Origin: Rikenellaceae bacterium | Lineage (GTDB): Bacteria > Bacteroidota > Bacteroidia > Bacteroidales > UBA932 | Direction of reading: 5' to 3' | NCBI GenBank assembly: GCA_900769905.1 | Contig: CAAGIL010000036.1 | Location: forward strand, 1-61,648 | Length of the DNA: 61,648 nucleotides | In this document: piece by piece, positions 47,228 through 56,390 of the stretch | How positions within the stretch are numbered: the first letter of the stretch is position 1 | How the letters are laid out: each line of letters starts with the position of its first letter | Made by a program: the position numbers and the translations under genes | Notes under the pieces: generated by a model | What the model saw: the letters and a program-made list of their open reading frames with translations, nothing else | The model's database searches: none | Told to the model about the DNA's origin: nothing

Positions 47228-48949
47228 ATGGGAAGAGAACTCAGCGGAGCGGAAATACTTCTGGAGTCCCTGATTGCGGAAGGAGTGGACACGGTGTTCG
47301 GTTATCCGGGCGGCCAGATACTCACGGTGTACGACAAGTTGTACTCATACACCGACAGGATCAACCACGTGCTGGTGCGTCACGAGCAGGGAGCCATACA
47401 CGCAGCCCAGGGCTATGCCAGGGCGAGCGGGAAACCGGGAGTGGTGATAGTGACCTCAGGTCCGGGAGCCACCAACGTGATTACGGGCGTGGCGGATGCG
47501 ATGATTGATTCCACGCCGGTAATAGTGATTGCAGGCCAGGTGGCTTCGGGCCAGTTGGGTACCGATGCCTTCCAGGAAACCGACCTGGTGGGTATGACCA
47601 ACCCTATTGACAAGTGGACCTTCCAGATGCGCAGCGCCTCCGACGTGGCTCCGGCAGTGGCGAAGGCCTTCCACATAGCGACTAGCGGCCGCCCGGGACC
47701 TGTGGTGCTCGACTTCACCCGCGACGCCCAGACGGGAAGGGCTGAATTCAATTTCGAAAAGTGCACATCCATAAGGAGTTACAATATACCGTCCGAGCCT
47801 TGTGAGGAGGCGATTGATGCAGCGGTGAAGCTCATTGACGCAGCTGAAAGACCGCTGGTGGTATTCGGCCAGGGAGTGACCCTGTCCGGGGCCCAGAAGC
47901 AGCTCGAAGCCTTCCTCAAGAAGGGAGGCATACCGGCGGCTTCCACCCTGCTCGGCCTGAGTGCCCTGCCTTCCGACTTCCCTTATTATGTGGGAATGGT
48001 GGGTATGCACGGCAACATCGCCGCCAATATGATGACCCAGAAGTGCGACCTGCTCATAGCAGTGGGAATGCGTTTCGATGACCGCGTCACCGGCAAGGTG
48101 AGCGCCTACGCCCCGAATGCCAAGGTCATACATATAGACATAGATGAGTCTGAAATCGGCAAGATCATCAAGGCGGACGTGGGTATAGTCGGAGATGCCG
48201 CCAGGGTGCTGGAGCGTCTCTGCGGGAAGATGCAGTTCTGCTTCCACGACGAGTGGAGGTGTGCGGCACGCAAGTTTATGGAAGTCGAGTCGGAGAAGGT
48301 AATCGAGCCTGAGGTGCACCCGAAGCAGGGCAGCATCAATATGGGAGAGATAGTGCGCAGGCTTTCGGAACTCAGCGGCTCCAGGGCAGTGATCGTTACG
48401 GATGTGGGTCAGAATCAGATGATTGCGGCTCGTTATTCCAGTTTTGCCGACCACAGGAGCTTCATTTCCTCCGGCGGCCTTGGCACTATGGGCTTCGGAC
48501 TTCCTGCGGCAATAGGAGCCAAGATTGCGGCTCCCGACAGGCAGGTCTGCCTCTTCGTGGGAGACGGCGGAATACAGATGACCGTACAGGAACTGGGCAC
48601 CATAATGCAGTACGGCGTGGCCGTGAAAATTGTGATCCTGAACAACGGCTGGCTGGGCAACGTGCGCCAGTGGCAGGAACTCTTCTACGGTGAGCGTTAC
48701 TCCCAGAGCGAACTGCTGAACCCCGATTACGCTCTGCTCGCCGCGGCCTACGGCCTGAAATACCGCTGCCTTGTCGATAGGGAGGATATGGACGATGCCC
48801 TGAAGGAACTTCTGGACAGCCCGGAGGCCTTCATACTCGATGCGAGGGTGACTCAGAAGGGAATGGTTTACCCGATGGTGCCGGGCGGCAAGGCAATAGA
48901 CGAAATCCTGTTAAGCAAAGACGAATGGTATGATGAATCAGAAAGATAG
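47228..48949 (+). CDS. ilvB: Acetolactate synthase, large (catalytic) subunit
   Basis: 573-residue thiamine-diphosphate enzyme condensing two pyruvates, or pyruvate and 2-oxobutyrate. The N-terminal domain has the catalytic glutamate in VLVRHEQGAIHAAQGYARA; the C-terminal cofactor motif runs VGDGGIQMTVQELG to VILNNGWLGNV. Overlaps ilvN by 20 nt, consistent with fixed subunit ratios. Confidence 0.97.
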   Translation: MGRELSGAEILLESLIAEGVDTVFGYPGGQILTVYDKLYSYTDRINHVLVRHEQGAIHAAQGYARASGKPGVVIVTSGPGATNVITGVADAMIDSTPVIVIAGQVASGQLGTDAFQETDLVGMTNPIDKWTFQMRSASDVAPAVAKAFHIATSGRPGPVVLDFTRDAQTGRAEFNFEKCTSIRSYNIPSEPCEEAIDAAVKLIDAAERPLVVFGQGVTLSGAQKQLEAFLKKGGIPAASTLLGLSALPSDFPYYVGMVGMHGNIAANMMTQKCDLLIAVGMRFDDRVTGKVSAYAPNAKVIHIDIDESEIGKIIKADVGIVGDAARVLERLCGKMQFCFHDEWRCAARKFMEVESEKVIEPEVHPKQGSINMGEIVRRLSELSGSRAVIVTDVGQNQMIAARYSSFADHRSFISSGGLGTMGFGLPAAIGAKIAAPDRQVCLFVGDGGIQMTVQELGTIMQYGVAVKIVILNNGWLGNVRQWQELFYGERYSQSELLNPDYALLAAAYGLKYRCLVDREDMDDALKELLDSPEAFILDARVTQKGMVYPMVPGGKAIDEILLSKDEWYDESER

Positions 48950-49253
48950 ATTGTATGTGATCTCCGTGTATTCGGAGAACCAGGTCGGGCTTCTGACCTC
49001 CATATCCAGCATATTCACCCGCAGGAACATCAATATCGAGAGCCTCACTGTCTTCCCGTCAGAGTTCCCCGGGATACACCACTTCACCTTCAGGCTCTTC
49101 ACCAACCCCCAGACTGCGGAGCGTCTGGTGATGTTCATAGAGAAGAAGGTGGACGTAATCAAGGCTTTCTGCTACGAGGACAGCCCTGTGGCCTTCTCCG
49201 AGCACGATGCCGTGTCCGATTATCTGAAATCAAGAACAATATACAATCAATAA
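48930..49253 (+). CDS. ilvN: Acetolactate synthase small (regulatory) subunit, short form
   Basis: 107 residues. One ACT domain (YVISVYSENQVGLLTSISSIF, RRNINIESLTV) that should bind valine for feedback control and activate IlvB. Most bacterial small subunits are about 160-190 residues with a second C-terminal domain, which is missing here; E. coli IlvN (96 residues) is a comparable short form. Start at the first of two adjacent ATGs (48930/48933), inside ilvB. Confidence 0.92.
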   Translation: MMNQKDRLYVISVYSENQVGLLTSISSIFTRRNINIESLTVFPSEFPGIHHFTFRLFTNPQTAERLVMFIEKKVDVIKAFCYEDSPVAFSEHDAVSDYLKSRTIYNQ

Positions 49254-49255
49254 TT

Positions 49256-50299
49256 ATGGCAAAGATGAATTTTGGCGGAGTTGAGGAAAATGTAATCACC
49301 CGCGAAGAGTTTCCAGTTGAAAAGGCGAAAGAAGTCCTCAAGGACGAAGTTGTTGCCATCATAGGCTATGGCATCCAGGGTCCCGGACAGTCACTTAATC
49401 TCAGGGACAACGGCATCAATGTCATTGTGGGACAGCGCAAGAGCAAGTCCTACGACAAGGCTGTTGCTGACGGATGGGTTCCGGGAGAGACCCTCTTCAG
49501 CATAGAGGAGGCCTGCGAGAAGGCCACCGTCATCGAGTTCCTTCTTTCCGATGCGGCCCAGATCGAGCTCTGGCCAACGGTGAAGAAGTACCTCACTCCG
49601 GGCAAGGCCCTCTATTTCTCCCACGGTTTCGGCATCACCTTCAACGACCGCACCGGCATCGTGCCTCCAAAGGATGTGGACGTGATAATGGTTGCGCCTA
49701 AGGGCTCCGGCACCTCCGTGCGCCGTCTCTTCCTCCAGGGCAGGGGTATCAACTCCTCTTTCGCCGTGTACCAGGACGCTACGGGCCGTGCGCTTGAGCG
49801 TACCCTCGCACTCGGCATTGCCATCGGTTCCGGCTACCTCTTCGAGACCGACTTCAAGCGTGAGGTGTACTCAGACCTCACCGGTGAGCGCGGTACCCTG
49901 ATGGGCGCCATCCAGGGCATACTTCTCGCCCAGTTCGAGACCCTGCGCGAGCACGGCCATACCCCGTCCGAAGCCTTCAACGAGACGGTTGAGGAACTCA
50001 CCCAGTCCCTTATGCCTCTCTTCGCCGAGAAGGGTATGGACTGGATGTACGCCAACTGCTCCACCACGGCCCAGAGAGGTGCTCTGGACTGGATGGGACC
50101 TTTCCACGACGCTACCAAGCCTGTGTTCGAGAAGCTCTACAATGAGGTTGCCTGCGGAAACGAGGCCCAGCGCTCCATCGACTCCAATTCCAAGCCTGAC
50201 TACAGGGAAGGACTCGAGCGCGAACTCAAGGAACTCCGCGAAAGCGAACTCTGGCGCACTGGTGCCGCCGTACGCAAGCTCCGTCCCGAGAACAAGTAG
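49256..50299 (+). CDS. ilvC: Ketol-acid reductoisomerase
   Basis: 347-residue class I enzyme that isomerises and reduces acetolactate or acetohydroxybutyrate using NADPH and Mg2+. Cofactor motif VVAIIGYGIQGPGQSLNLRDNG with following GQRKSKS (basic residues fit NADPH); catalytic helical domain with SDLTGERGTLMGAIQG and EALFNETVEELTQS-like acidic metal ligands (EAFNETVEELTQS). Two nt after ilvN. An ATG at 49265 is an alternative start. Confidence 0.96.
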   Translation: MAKMNFGGVEENVITREEFPVEKAKEVLKDEVVAIIGYGIQGPGQSLNLRDNGINVIVGQRKSKSYDKAVADGWVPGETLFSIEEACEKATVIEFLLSDAAQIELWPTVKKYLTPGKALYFSHGFGITFNDRTGIVPPKDVDVIMVAPKGSGTSVRRLFLQGRGINSSFAVYQDATGRALERTLALGIAIGSGYLFETDFKREVYSDLTGERGTLMGAIQGILLAQFETLREHGHTPSEAFNETVEELTQSLMPLFAEKGMDWMYANCSTTAQRGALDWMGPFHDATKPVFEKLYNEVACGNEAQRSIDSNSKPDYREGLERELKELRESELWRTGAAVRKLRPENK

Positions 50300-50305
50300 G
50301 AGCTT

Positions 50306-51805
50306 ATGGCGGACAGGAGAATAATGATATTTGACACCACGCTCCGCGACGGGGAACAGGTGCCCGGATGCCAGCTCAATACGGTTGAGAAAATCCAGGT
50401 GGCCAAAGCCCTCGAGGAGCTTGGTGTGGACGTGATAGAAGCGGGATTCCCGGTGTCCAGCCCGGGAGATTTCAACTCCGTGGTGGAAATCTCCAAGGCG
50501 GTGACCTGGCCGGTGGTCTGTGCCCTCACCCGCGCGGTGCAGAAGGACATAGACGTGGCCGTGGAAGCCCTCAAATACGCGAAGCACAAGCGCATACACA
50601 CCGGAATAGGCACTTCCGACTCCCACATACGCTACAAGTTCAACTCCAACCGTGAGGAAATCATAGAGCGCGCAGTGCGTGCCGTGAAGTACGCGAAGCA
50701 GAATGTGGAAGATGTGGAGTTCTATGCCGAGGATGCGGGACGCACTGACAATGAGTACCTTGCGAGGGTGGTTGAGGCCGTGATCAAGGCCGGTGCCACC
50801 GTAGTGAACATACCCGACACCACAGGCTATTGCCTGCCGTCCGAATACGCCGCCAAGATCAAGTACCTGGTGGACCACGTGGACGGCATAGACAAGTCAA
50901 TCATCTCCACCCACTGCCACAATGACCTGGGCATGGCCACGGCGAACACCATTTCCGGACTTCTTGCCGGTGCCGGCCAGTGTGAGGTCACCATCAACGG
51001 AGTGGGAGAGAGGGCTGGCAACACCGCGCTCGAAGAGATTGCGATGATAATACGCAGCCACTCCGACATTCCTTTGATTACCAATATCAACACCACACGC
51101 ATCGCTCCGGTGAGCCGTATGGTCTCAGGGCTGATGAATATGCCCGTGCAGGCCAACAAGGCCATAGTGGGACGCAATGCCTTTGCCCACTCCTCCGGCA
51201 TTCACCAGGACGGGGTGCTCAAGGACGTGTCCACCTATGAAATCATAGACCCGAAGGACGTGGGCATAGATGACAACAACATCATACTCACTGCCAGGAG
51301 CGGCCACGCTGCCTTGAAATACAGGCTCGAAGTGCTGGGCATAAAGATGGAAGGGGAGAAACTGGATGCCTTCTACAACGAGTTCCTGAAACTCGCCGAC
51401 AAGAAAAAGCAGATAGGTGACGATGACCTTCTCGTGCTCGCAGGAGCCCAGAGGGCTGAGGTGCGACGCATCAAGCTGGATTACCTCCAGGTCACCAGCG
51501 GCAAGGGTCTCAAGCCTGTGGCCAGCGTGGGACTGGACATTTCCGGCGAAAAATTCGAGGCTGCGGCCAAGGGCAACGGCCCTGTGGATGCCGCAATCAA
51601 TGCTCTCAAGCTCATCATCAAGCGCCAGATGGTGATAAAGGAATTCACCATCCAGAACATCACCAAGGGTTCCGACGACGTGGGCAAGGTTCATATGCAG
51701 GTGGAGCACGAGGGGCATATCTACTATGGCTTCGGGGCTGATACCGACATAGTTACTGCTTCCGTTGAGGCCTTTATCGACTGTATAAACAAGTTCGGAG
51801 AATAA
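50306..51805 (+). CDS. leuA: 2-isopropylmalate synthase
   Basis: 499 residues. Condenses acetyl-CoA with 2-oxoisovalerate, the committed leucine step. TIM-barrel domain with FDTTLRDGEQVPGCQLN, IGTSDSHIRYKF and STHCHNDLGMATANTISG; C-terminal leucine-binding regulatory domain (about 390-499). The pocket residues (His and Ser in GTSDSHI) mark it as a true isopropylmalate synthase, in contrast to the cimA homologue four genes on. Its TAA overlaps the leuC ATG by one base. Confidence 0.95.
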   Translation: MADRRIMIFDTTLRDGEQVPGCQLNTVEKIQVAKALEELGVDVIEAGFPVSSPGDFNSVVEISKAVTWPVVCALTRAVQKDIDVAVEALKYAKHKRIHTGIGTSDSHIRYKFNSNREEIIERAVRAVKYAKQNVEDVEFYAEDAGRTDNEYLARVVEAVIKAGATVVNIPDTTGYCLPSEYAAKIKYLVDHVDGIDKSIISTHCHNDLGMATANTISGLLAGAGQCEVTINGVGERAGNTALEEIAMIIRSHSDIPLITNINTTRIAPVSRMVSGLMNMPVQANKAIVGRNAFAHSSGIHQDGVLKDVSTYEIIDPKDVGIDDNNIILTARSGHAALKYRLEVLGIKMEGEKLDAFYNEFLKLADKKKQIGDDDLLVLAGAQRAEVRRIKLDYLQVTSGKGLKPVASVGLDISGEKFEAAAKGNGPVDAAINALKLIIKRQMVIKEFTIQNITKGSDDVGKVHMQVEHEGHIYYGFGADTDIVTASVEAFIDCINKFGE

Positions 51806-53172
51806 TGAACACATTGTTTGATAAAATATGGGACTCGCACGTAGTCTCACAGATGGAAGACGGTCCGGTGCAGCTTTATATTGACCGCCTCTACTGCCAC
51901 GAGGTGACCAGCCCTCAGGCATTTGATTCCCTCAGGGAGAGGGGAATACGCTGTTTCCGTCCGGAGCAGATAGTATGTATGCCTGACCACAACACCCCTA
52001 CCCACGACCAGGACAAGCCGATTGAGGATCCCGTGTCAAAGGCCCAGGTGGACGCGCTGGAGCGCAACGCCGCCGAGTTCGGGCTCAGGCATTACGGAAT
52101 GATGGATCCGGGCAATGGCATCATCCACGTGGTGGGTCCGGAGAAGGGTCTGTCCCTGCCGGGGATGACCATAGTCTGCGGCGACTCGCATACCTCTACC
52201 CACGGGGCAATGGGAGCAGTTGCCTTCGGCATAGGAACCAGCGAAGTGGAGATGGTCCTGGCCAGCCAGTGCATACTCCAGCAGAAACCCAAGTCAATGA
52301 GAATCAGGGTGGAAGGTGAGCTCGCAAAGGGCGTGACCGCCAAGGACTTAGCGCTTTGGCTGATGATGAAACTCACTACCTCCGGAGCCACGGGCTATTT
52401 CGTGGAGTACGCCGGTTCCGCCGTGCGTTCGCTGTCGATGGAAGGCAGGCTCACCCTCTGCAACCTCTCCATTGAGATGGGTGCCAGGGGCGGTTTTATC
52501 GCCCCGGACGAAGTGACCTTTGAATATATAAAGGGCCGCGAATTCGCACCTGAGGGCGAGGATTGGGACAAGGCAGTCGAATACTGGAAGACCCTGCGCA
52601 GCGGGGATGACGCCGTATTCGACAGGGAACTTGTCTTCGATGCCGCCGAGATCTGCCCTATGATCACCTATGGCACTAACCCGGGAATGGGTATGCCTAT
52701 AGACGCGTGCATACCTTCAGATGCAGACTCCAAGTCCCTGGATTATATGGGCTTCAACCCCGGAGAGCGCCTGCTCGGGAAGAAGATTGACTATGTCTTC
52801 CTCGGTGCCTGCACCAACGGGCGCATAGAGGATTTCAGGGCCTTCGCATCCCTGGTGCGCGGCCGGCGCAAGGCTGACAACGTCACCGCCTGGCTCGTGC
52901 CCGGTTCCTGGGCCGTGAAGAAGCAAATCGAGGAAGAGGGCCTGGACAAGGTGCTGGAGCAGGCCGGTTTCGAGTTGCGCCAGCCGGGCTGTTCAGCCTG
53001 CCTCGCAATGAACGACGACAAGATTCCTGCCGGCAAGTATTCCGTATCGACTTCCAACCGCAATTTTGAAGGCCGTCAGGGCCCGGGTGCCCGCACCCTG
53101 CTCGCAAGTCCTCTAACTGCGGCAGCCGCGGCCGTGACAGGGGTAATCACTGACCCGAGAACAATGATATAG
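51805..53172 (+). CDS. leuC: 3-isopropylmalate dehydratase, large subunit
   Basis: 455-residue aconitase-family subunit carrying the 4Fe-4S cluster (GACTNGRIEDF and CSACLAMN supply cysteines). Segments VVGPEKGLSLPGMTIVCGDSHTSTHGAMGA are characteristic. Acts with LeuD to isomerise 2- to 3-isopropylmalate and, in citramalate users, citramalate to 3-methylmalate. Confidence 0.96.
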   Translation: MNTLFDKIWDSHVVSQMEDGPVQLYIDRLYCHEVTSPQAFDSLRERGIRCFRPEQIVCMPDHNTPTHDQDKPIEDPVSKAQVDALERNAAEFGLRHYGMMDPGNGIIHVVGPEKGLSLPGMTIVCGDSHTSTHGAMGAVAFGIGTSEVEMVLASQCILQQKPKSMRIRVEGELAKGVTAKDLALWLMMKLTTSGATGYFVEYAGSAVRSLSMEGRLTLCNLSIEMGARGGFIAPDEVTFEYIKGREFAPEGEDWDKAVEYWKTLRSGDDAVFDRELVFDAAEICPMITYGTNPGMGMPIDACIPSDADSKSLDYMGFNPGERLLGKKIDYVFLGACTNGRIEDFRAFASLVRGRRKADNVTAWLVPGSWAVKKQIEEEGLDKVLEQAGFELRQPGCSACLAMNDDKIPAGKYSVSTSNRNFEGRQGPGARTLLASPLTAAAAAVTGVITDPRTMI

Positions 53173-53178
53173 AAGCGT

Positions 53179-53781
53179 ATGAAACAGAAATTTGACATAA
53201 TCACGAGCACCTGCGTTCCGCTCCCGGTGGAGAACGTGGACACGGACCAGATCATCCCGGCCCGATTCCTGAAAGCCACGACCAGGGACGAGAAGTTCTT
53301 CGGAGAGAACCTCTTCCGCGACTGGAGGTACAATGCAGACGGCAGCCCAAAGAAGGATTTCGTGCTCAACGACTCGCGCTACAGCGGCTGCATACTGGTG
53401 GCTGGGAAGAACTTCGGTTCTGGCTCCAGCCGCGAGCACGCTGCCTGGGCAATAGCGGGATATGGGTTCAAAGTGGTGATTTCCAGCTTCTTTGCCGATA
53501 TCCACAAGAACAACGAGCTGAACAATTTCGTGCTTCCGGTGGTCGTCAGCGAGGATTTCCTCAAGGAGCTTTTCGAGAGCATAGAGAAGGATCCTTCCTG
53601 CCAGGTGAGGGTGGATCTGCCGGCTCAGACGGTCACCAACCTCGCCAGCGGCAGGAGCGAGAACTTCGAAATCAACTCCTACAAGAAGTACTGCCTGATG
53701 AACGCCCTGGACGACATAGATTACCTGCTTTCCAAAAAGGACAGCATTGAGGAATACGAAAAGAGCAGATGCAGCAGATGA
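53179..53781 (+). CDS. leuD: 3-isopropylmalate dehydratase, small subunit
   Basis: 200 residues. Swivel domain partner of LeuC: VPLPVENVDTDQIIPARFLKATTR and the substrate loop GKNFGSGSSREHAAWAIAGYGF. Six nt after leuC; its TGA overlaps the cimA ATG (ATGA). Confidence 0.96.
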   Translation: MKQKFDIITSTCVPLPVENVDTDQIIPARFLKATTRDEKFFGENLFRDWRYNADGSPKKDFVLNDSRYSGCILVAGKNFGSGSSREHAAWAIAGYGFKVVISSFFADIHKNNELNNFVLPVVVSEDFLKELFESIEKDPSCQVRVDLPAQTVTNLASGRSENFEINSYKKYCLMNALDDIDYLLSKKDSIEEYEKSRCSR

Positions 53782-55313
53782 TAGAGATACTTGACACCAC
53801 CCTGCGTGACGGAGAACAGACTGCCGGAGTCTCGTTCAACACGGACGAGAAACTCGCCATCGCCCAGCTTCTGCTCCAGGAACTTAAGGTGGACAGGGTT
53901 GAGGTGGCTTCCGCTCGTGTCTCCAGGGGAGAGAGCGATGCCTTTGCGAAGATTTGTTCCTGGGCCGCCGCTAACGGCTGCCTGGACAGGGTCGAGGCCC
54001 TGGGCTTCGTGGACAAGGGCCGTTCCGTGGACTGGATTGCTTCCGGCGGAGGCAAGGTGGTGAACATACTTTCCAAAGGGTCCAGCCGCCACTTGAGCAA
54101 GCAGCTCGGGAAGACGGTGCAGGAGCACATCTCCGATATTGAAGAAGTGCTTCAGATGGCATTGGACAAAGGCTTGAGCGCCAATCTCTACCTTGAGGAC
54201 TGGTCCAACGGAATCGTGGACTCTCCGGAGCACGTATTCACTATGCTGGATGCACTTGGAAAGCTCCCTATACGGAGGTTCATGCTCCCCGACACCCTGG
54301 GCGTGCTCAATCCCTGGAAGACGGAGGAACTCTGTTCCCTGATGTGCAGCCGCTATCCTGAACTGCGCTTCGACTTCCACGCCCACAATGACTACGGGCT
54401 TGCGGTTGCGAACTCCCTTGCCGCCGCACGTGCCGGCATCAGCGGCCTGCACACCACCGTGAACGGCCTGGGTGAGCGCAGCGGAAACGCTTCCGTCGCC
54501 AGCCTGCTCGCATCCCTCAACGACCAACTGCACATCGCCAACCGTATGGATGAGAGCCGCCTTACGCACGTGTGCAAGTATGTCGAGAGCATTTCCGGCA
54601 TACGCATCCCGGACAACGAACCCGTGGTCGGAGGCAATGTCTTCACCCAGAGCAGCGGCGTGCACGCGGACGGCGACAACAAGGACAATCTCTACGCGAA
54701 CAAACTCCTCCCGCAGCGCTTCGGCCGCACCAGGACCTACGCTCTCGGGAAGATGAGCGGCAAGGCCAACATCATCAACAATCTCGACAAACTGGGCATC
54801 AAGCTCACTCCTGAGCAGGTGAAACTGGTTACTGCGAGGGTGGTGGAGCTCGGCGACAAGAAGGAGGCGATGACGGCGGAGGACCTTCCGTTCATCGTGG
54901 CGGACGTGCTCAAAAGTGCCTCTGCTGCCACCGTGGACAATATCCACGTGGTGAACTATTCCCTCCAGCTCGCGCGCGGTATGCGTCCGGTGGCAATACT
55001 CAAGCTCAGCATCCACGGCAGGGAGTACGAGGCTTCGGCTCCGGGTGACGGACAGTACGATGCCTTCATGAAGGCTCTGTGGTCCATATACACGAGCCTG
55101 GGCAAGGACCATCCCGTGCTCACCGACTACCAGGTCAGCATCCCTCCGGGAGGCAAGACCGATGCCCTCGTGGCCACCACCATCACCTGGAAGGGGCCGA
55201 ACGGCGAATTCAAGACAAGGGGCATAGACTCTGACCAGACCGAAGCCGCCATCAAGGCTACGGTAAAGATGCTTAACATAGTGGAAAACATTAACTTATC
55301 AGAATTGAAATGA
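53778..55313 (+). CDS. cimA: (R)-citramalate synthase, Leptospira type
   Basis: 511 residues from ATG 53778, which forms an ATGA overlap with leuD (ATG 53769 is also in frame). LeuA-like TIM barrel plus regulatory domain, but with TLRDGEQTAGVSF and VDRVEVASARVSRGE rather than LeuA sequence, very like Leptospira interrogans CimA as I recall it. R10/D11, L75, L98, Y138 and E140 fall exactly six positions before R16/D17, Leu81, Leu104, Tyr144 and Glu146, the residues reported there for catalysis and pyruvate specificity. Reaction: pyruvate + acetyl-CoA to citramalate, giving 2-oxobutyrate for isoleucine after LeuCD and LeuB. Databases may label it a second LeuA. Confidence 0.85.
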   Translation: MIEILDTTLRDGEQTAGVSFNTDEKLAIAQLLLQELKVDRVEVASARVSRGESDAFAKICSWAAANGCLDRVEALGFVDKGRSVDWIASGGGKVVNILSKGSSRHLSKQLGKTVQEHISDIEEVLQMALDKGLSANLYLEDWSNGIVDSPEHVFTMLDALGKLPIRRFMLPDTLGVLNPWKTEELCSLMCSRYPELRFDFHAHNDYGLAVANSLAAARAGISGLHTTVNGLGERSGNASVASLLASLNDQLHIANRMDESRLTHVCKYVESISGIRIPDNEPVVGGNVFTQSSGVHADGDNKDNLYANKLLPQRFGRTRTYALGKMSGKANIINNLDKLGIKLTPEQVKLVTARVVELGDKKEAMTAEDLPFIVADVLKSASAATVDNIHVVNYSLQLARGMRPVAILKLSIHGREYEASAPGDGQYDAFMKALWSIYTSLGKDHPVLTDYQVSIPPGGKTDALVATTITWKGPNGEFKTRGIDSDQTEAAIKATVKMLNIVENINLSELK

Positions 55314-56377
55314 AACTCAGAATTGCAAAGCTTCCGGGAGACGGCATAGGTCCGGAAGTAGTGGAACAGGCCGTCAAGGCGATAGATGCAGTATGCCGCC
55401 GTTTCGGACACGAGGTGGAGTACAGCTTCGCCAGCGTGGGTGCCTGTGCAATTGACAAATACGGATCTGCCTTCCCGGAGGAGACCTACCGCACCTGCCT
55501 GGAGAGCGATGCAGTGCTTTTCGGTGCCGTGGGAGATCCTAAATATGACAACGACCCTACTGCCAAGGTTCGTCCGGAGCAGGGACTTCTGGCAATGCGC
55601 AAGCAGCTGGGCCTCTACGCAAACCTCAGGCCTGTAGAGACTTTTGCAAGCCTGGTGCACAAGTCCCCTCTGAAGGAGGAACTCGTGAGCGGGGCTGATT
55701 TCGTCTGCGTGAGGGAACTCACGGGAGGAATGTATTTCGGAGAGAAGGGCCGTCTGGACGGGGGAGACACCGCCTATGACACCAATATCTACCACCGCTA
55801 CGAGGTGGAGCGCATACTCCGTTATGCCTTCGAGCTGGCCGGCCTGCGCCGCAGGCACCTCACCGTGGTGGACAAGGCCAATGTGCTCGAGTCTTCACGC
55901 CTGTGGAGGCAGGTGGCCCAGGAAATGGCCCCTGAGTATCCTGATATCGAGACTGATTATATGTATGTGGACAATGCTGCAATGAAGCTCATCACCTGTC
56001 CGAAGTTCTTCGACGTGCTCGTGACCGAGAACACTTTCGGAGACATACTTACCGACGAGGCGAGCTGCATATCCGGCTCTATGGGTCTGCTGGCCTCCGC
56101 ATCCATAGGCGAGAAGACGGGCGTTTTCGAGCCTATCCACGGCTCCTACCCTCAGGCCGCAGGGAAGAACATAGCCAACCCTCTGGCCACCATACTTTCC
56201 GCCGCGATGATGCTGGAATACGCGTTCAAGCTCAAGGAGGAAGGTGCAGCCATCAGGAAGGCTGTGGCGGAGAGCATAGAGAACAACATAGTCACCGAGG
56301 ACCTTGCTCCGGCAGGCAAGGCATATTCCACTTCGGAAGTGGGCGACTGGGTGGCTTCAAGGATAGAAAACAAATAA
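55310..56377 (+). CDS. leuB: 3-isopropylmalate dehydrogenase
   Basis: 355 residues. NAD-dependent oxidative decarboxylase: IAKLPGDGIGPEVVEQAV at the N-terminus, VRELTGGMYFGEKG, and the C-terminal EPIHGSYPQAAGKNIANP typical of LeuB. Also expected to oxidise 3-methylmalate to 2-oxobutyrate in the citramalate route. ATGA overlap with cimA fits this dual use. Confidence 0.96.
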   Translation: MKLRIAKLPGDGIGPEVVEQAVKAIDAVCRRFGHEVEYSFASVGACAIDKYGSAFPEETYRTCLESDAVLFGAVGDPKYDNDPTAKVRPEQGLLAMRKQLGLYANLRPVETFASLVHKSPLKEELVSGADFVCVRELTGGMYFGEKGRLDGGDTAYDTNIYHRYEVERILRYAFELAGLRRRHLTVVDKANVLESSRLWRQVAQEMAPEYPDIETDYMYVDNAAMKLITCPKFFDVLVTENTFGDILTDEASCISGSMGLLASASIGEKTGVFEPIHGSYPQAAGKNIANPLATILSAAMMLEYAFKLKEEGAAIRKAVAESIENNIVTEDLAPAGKAYSTSEVGDWVASRIENK

Positions 56378-56390
56378 CGGAGGAATTATT

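Noticed and set aside
53721..55112. 463-codon antisense frame across leuD/cimA
   Set aside because: Shadow of cimA; no family features and the sense strand is complete and coupled at both ends.
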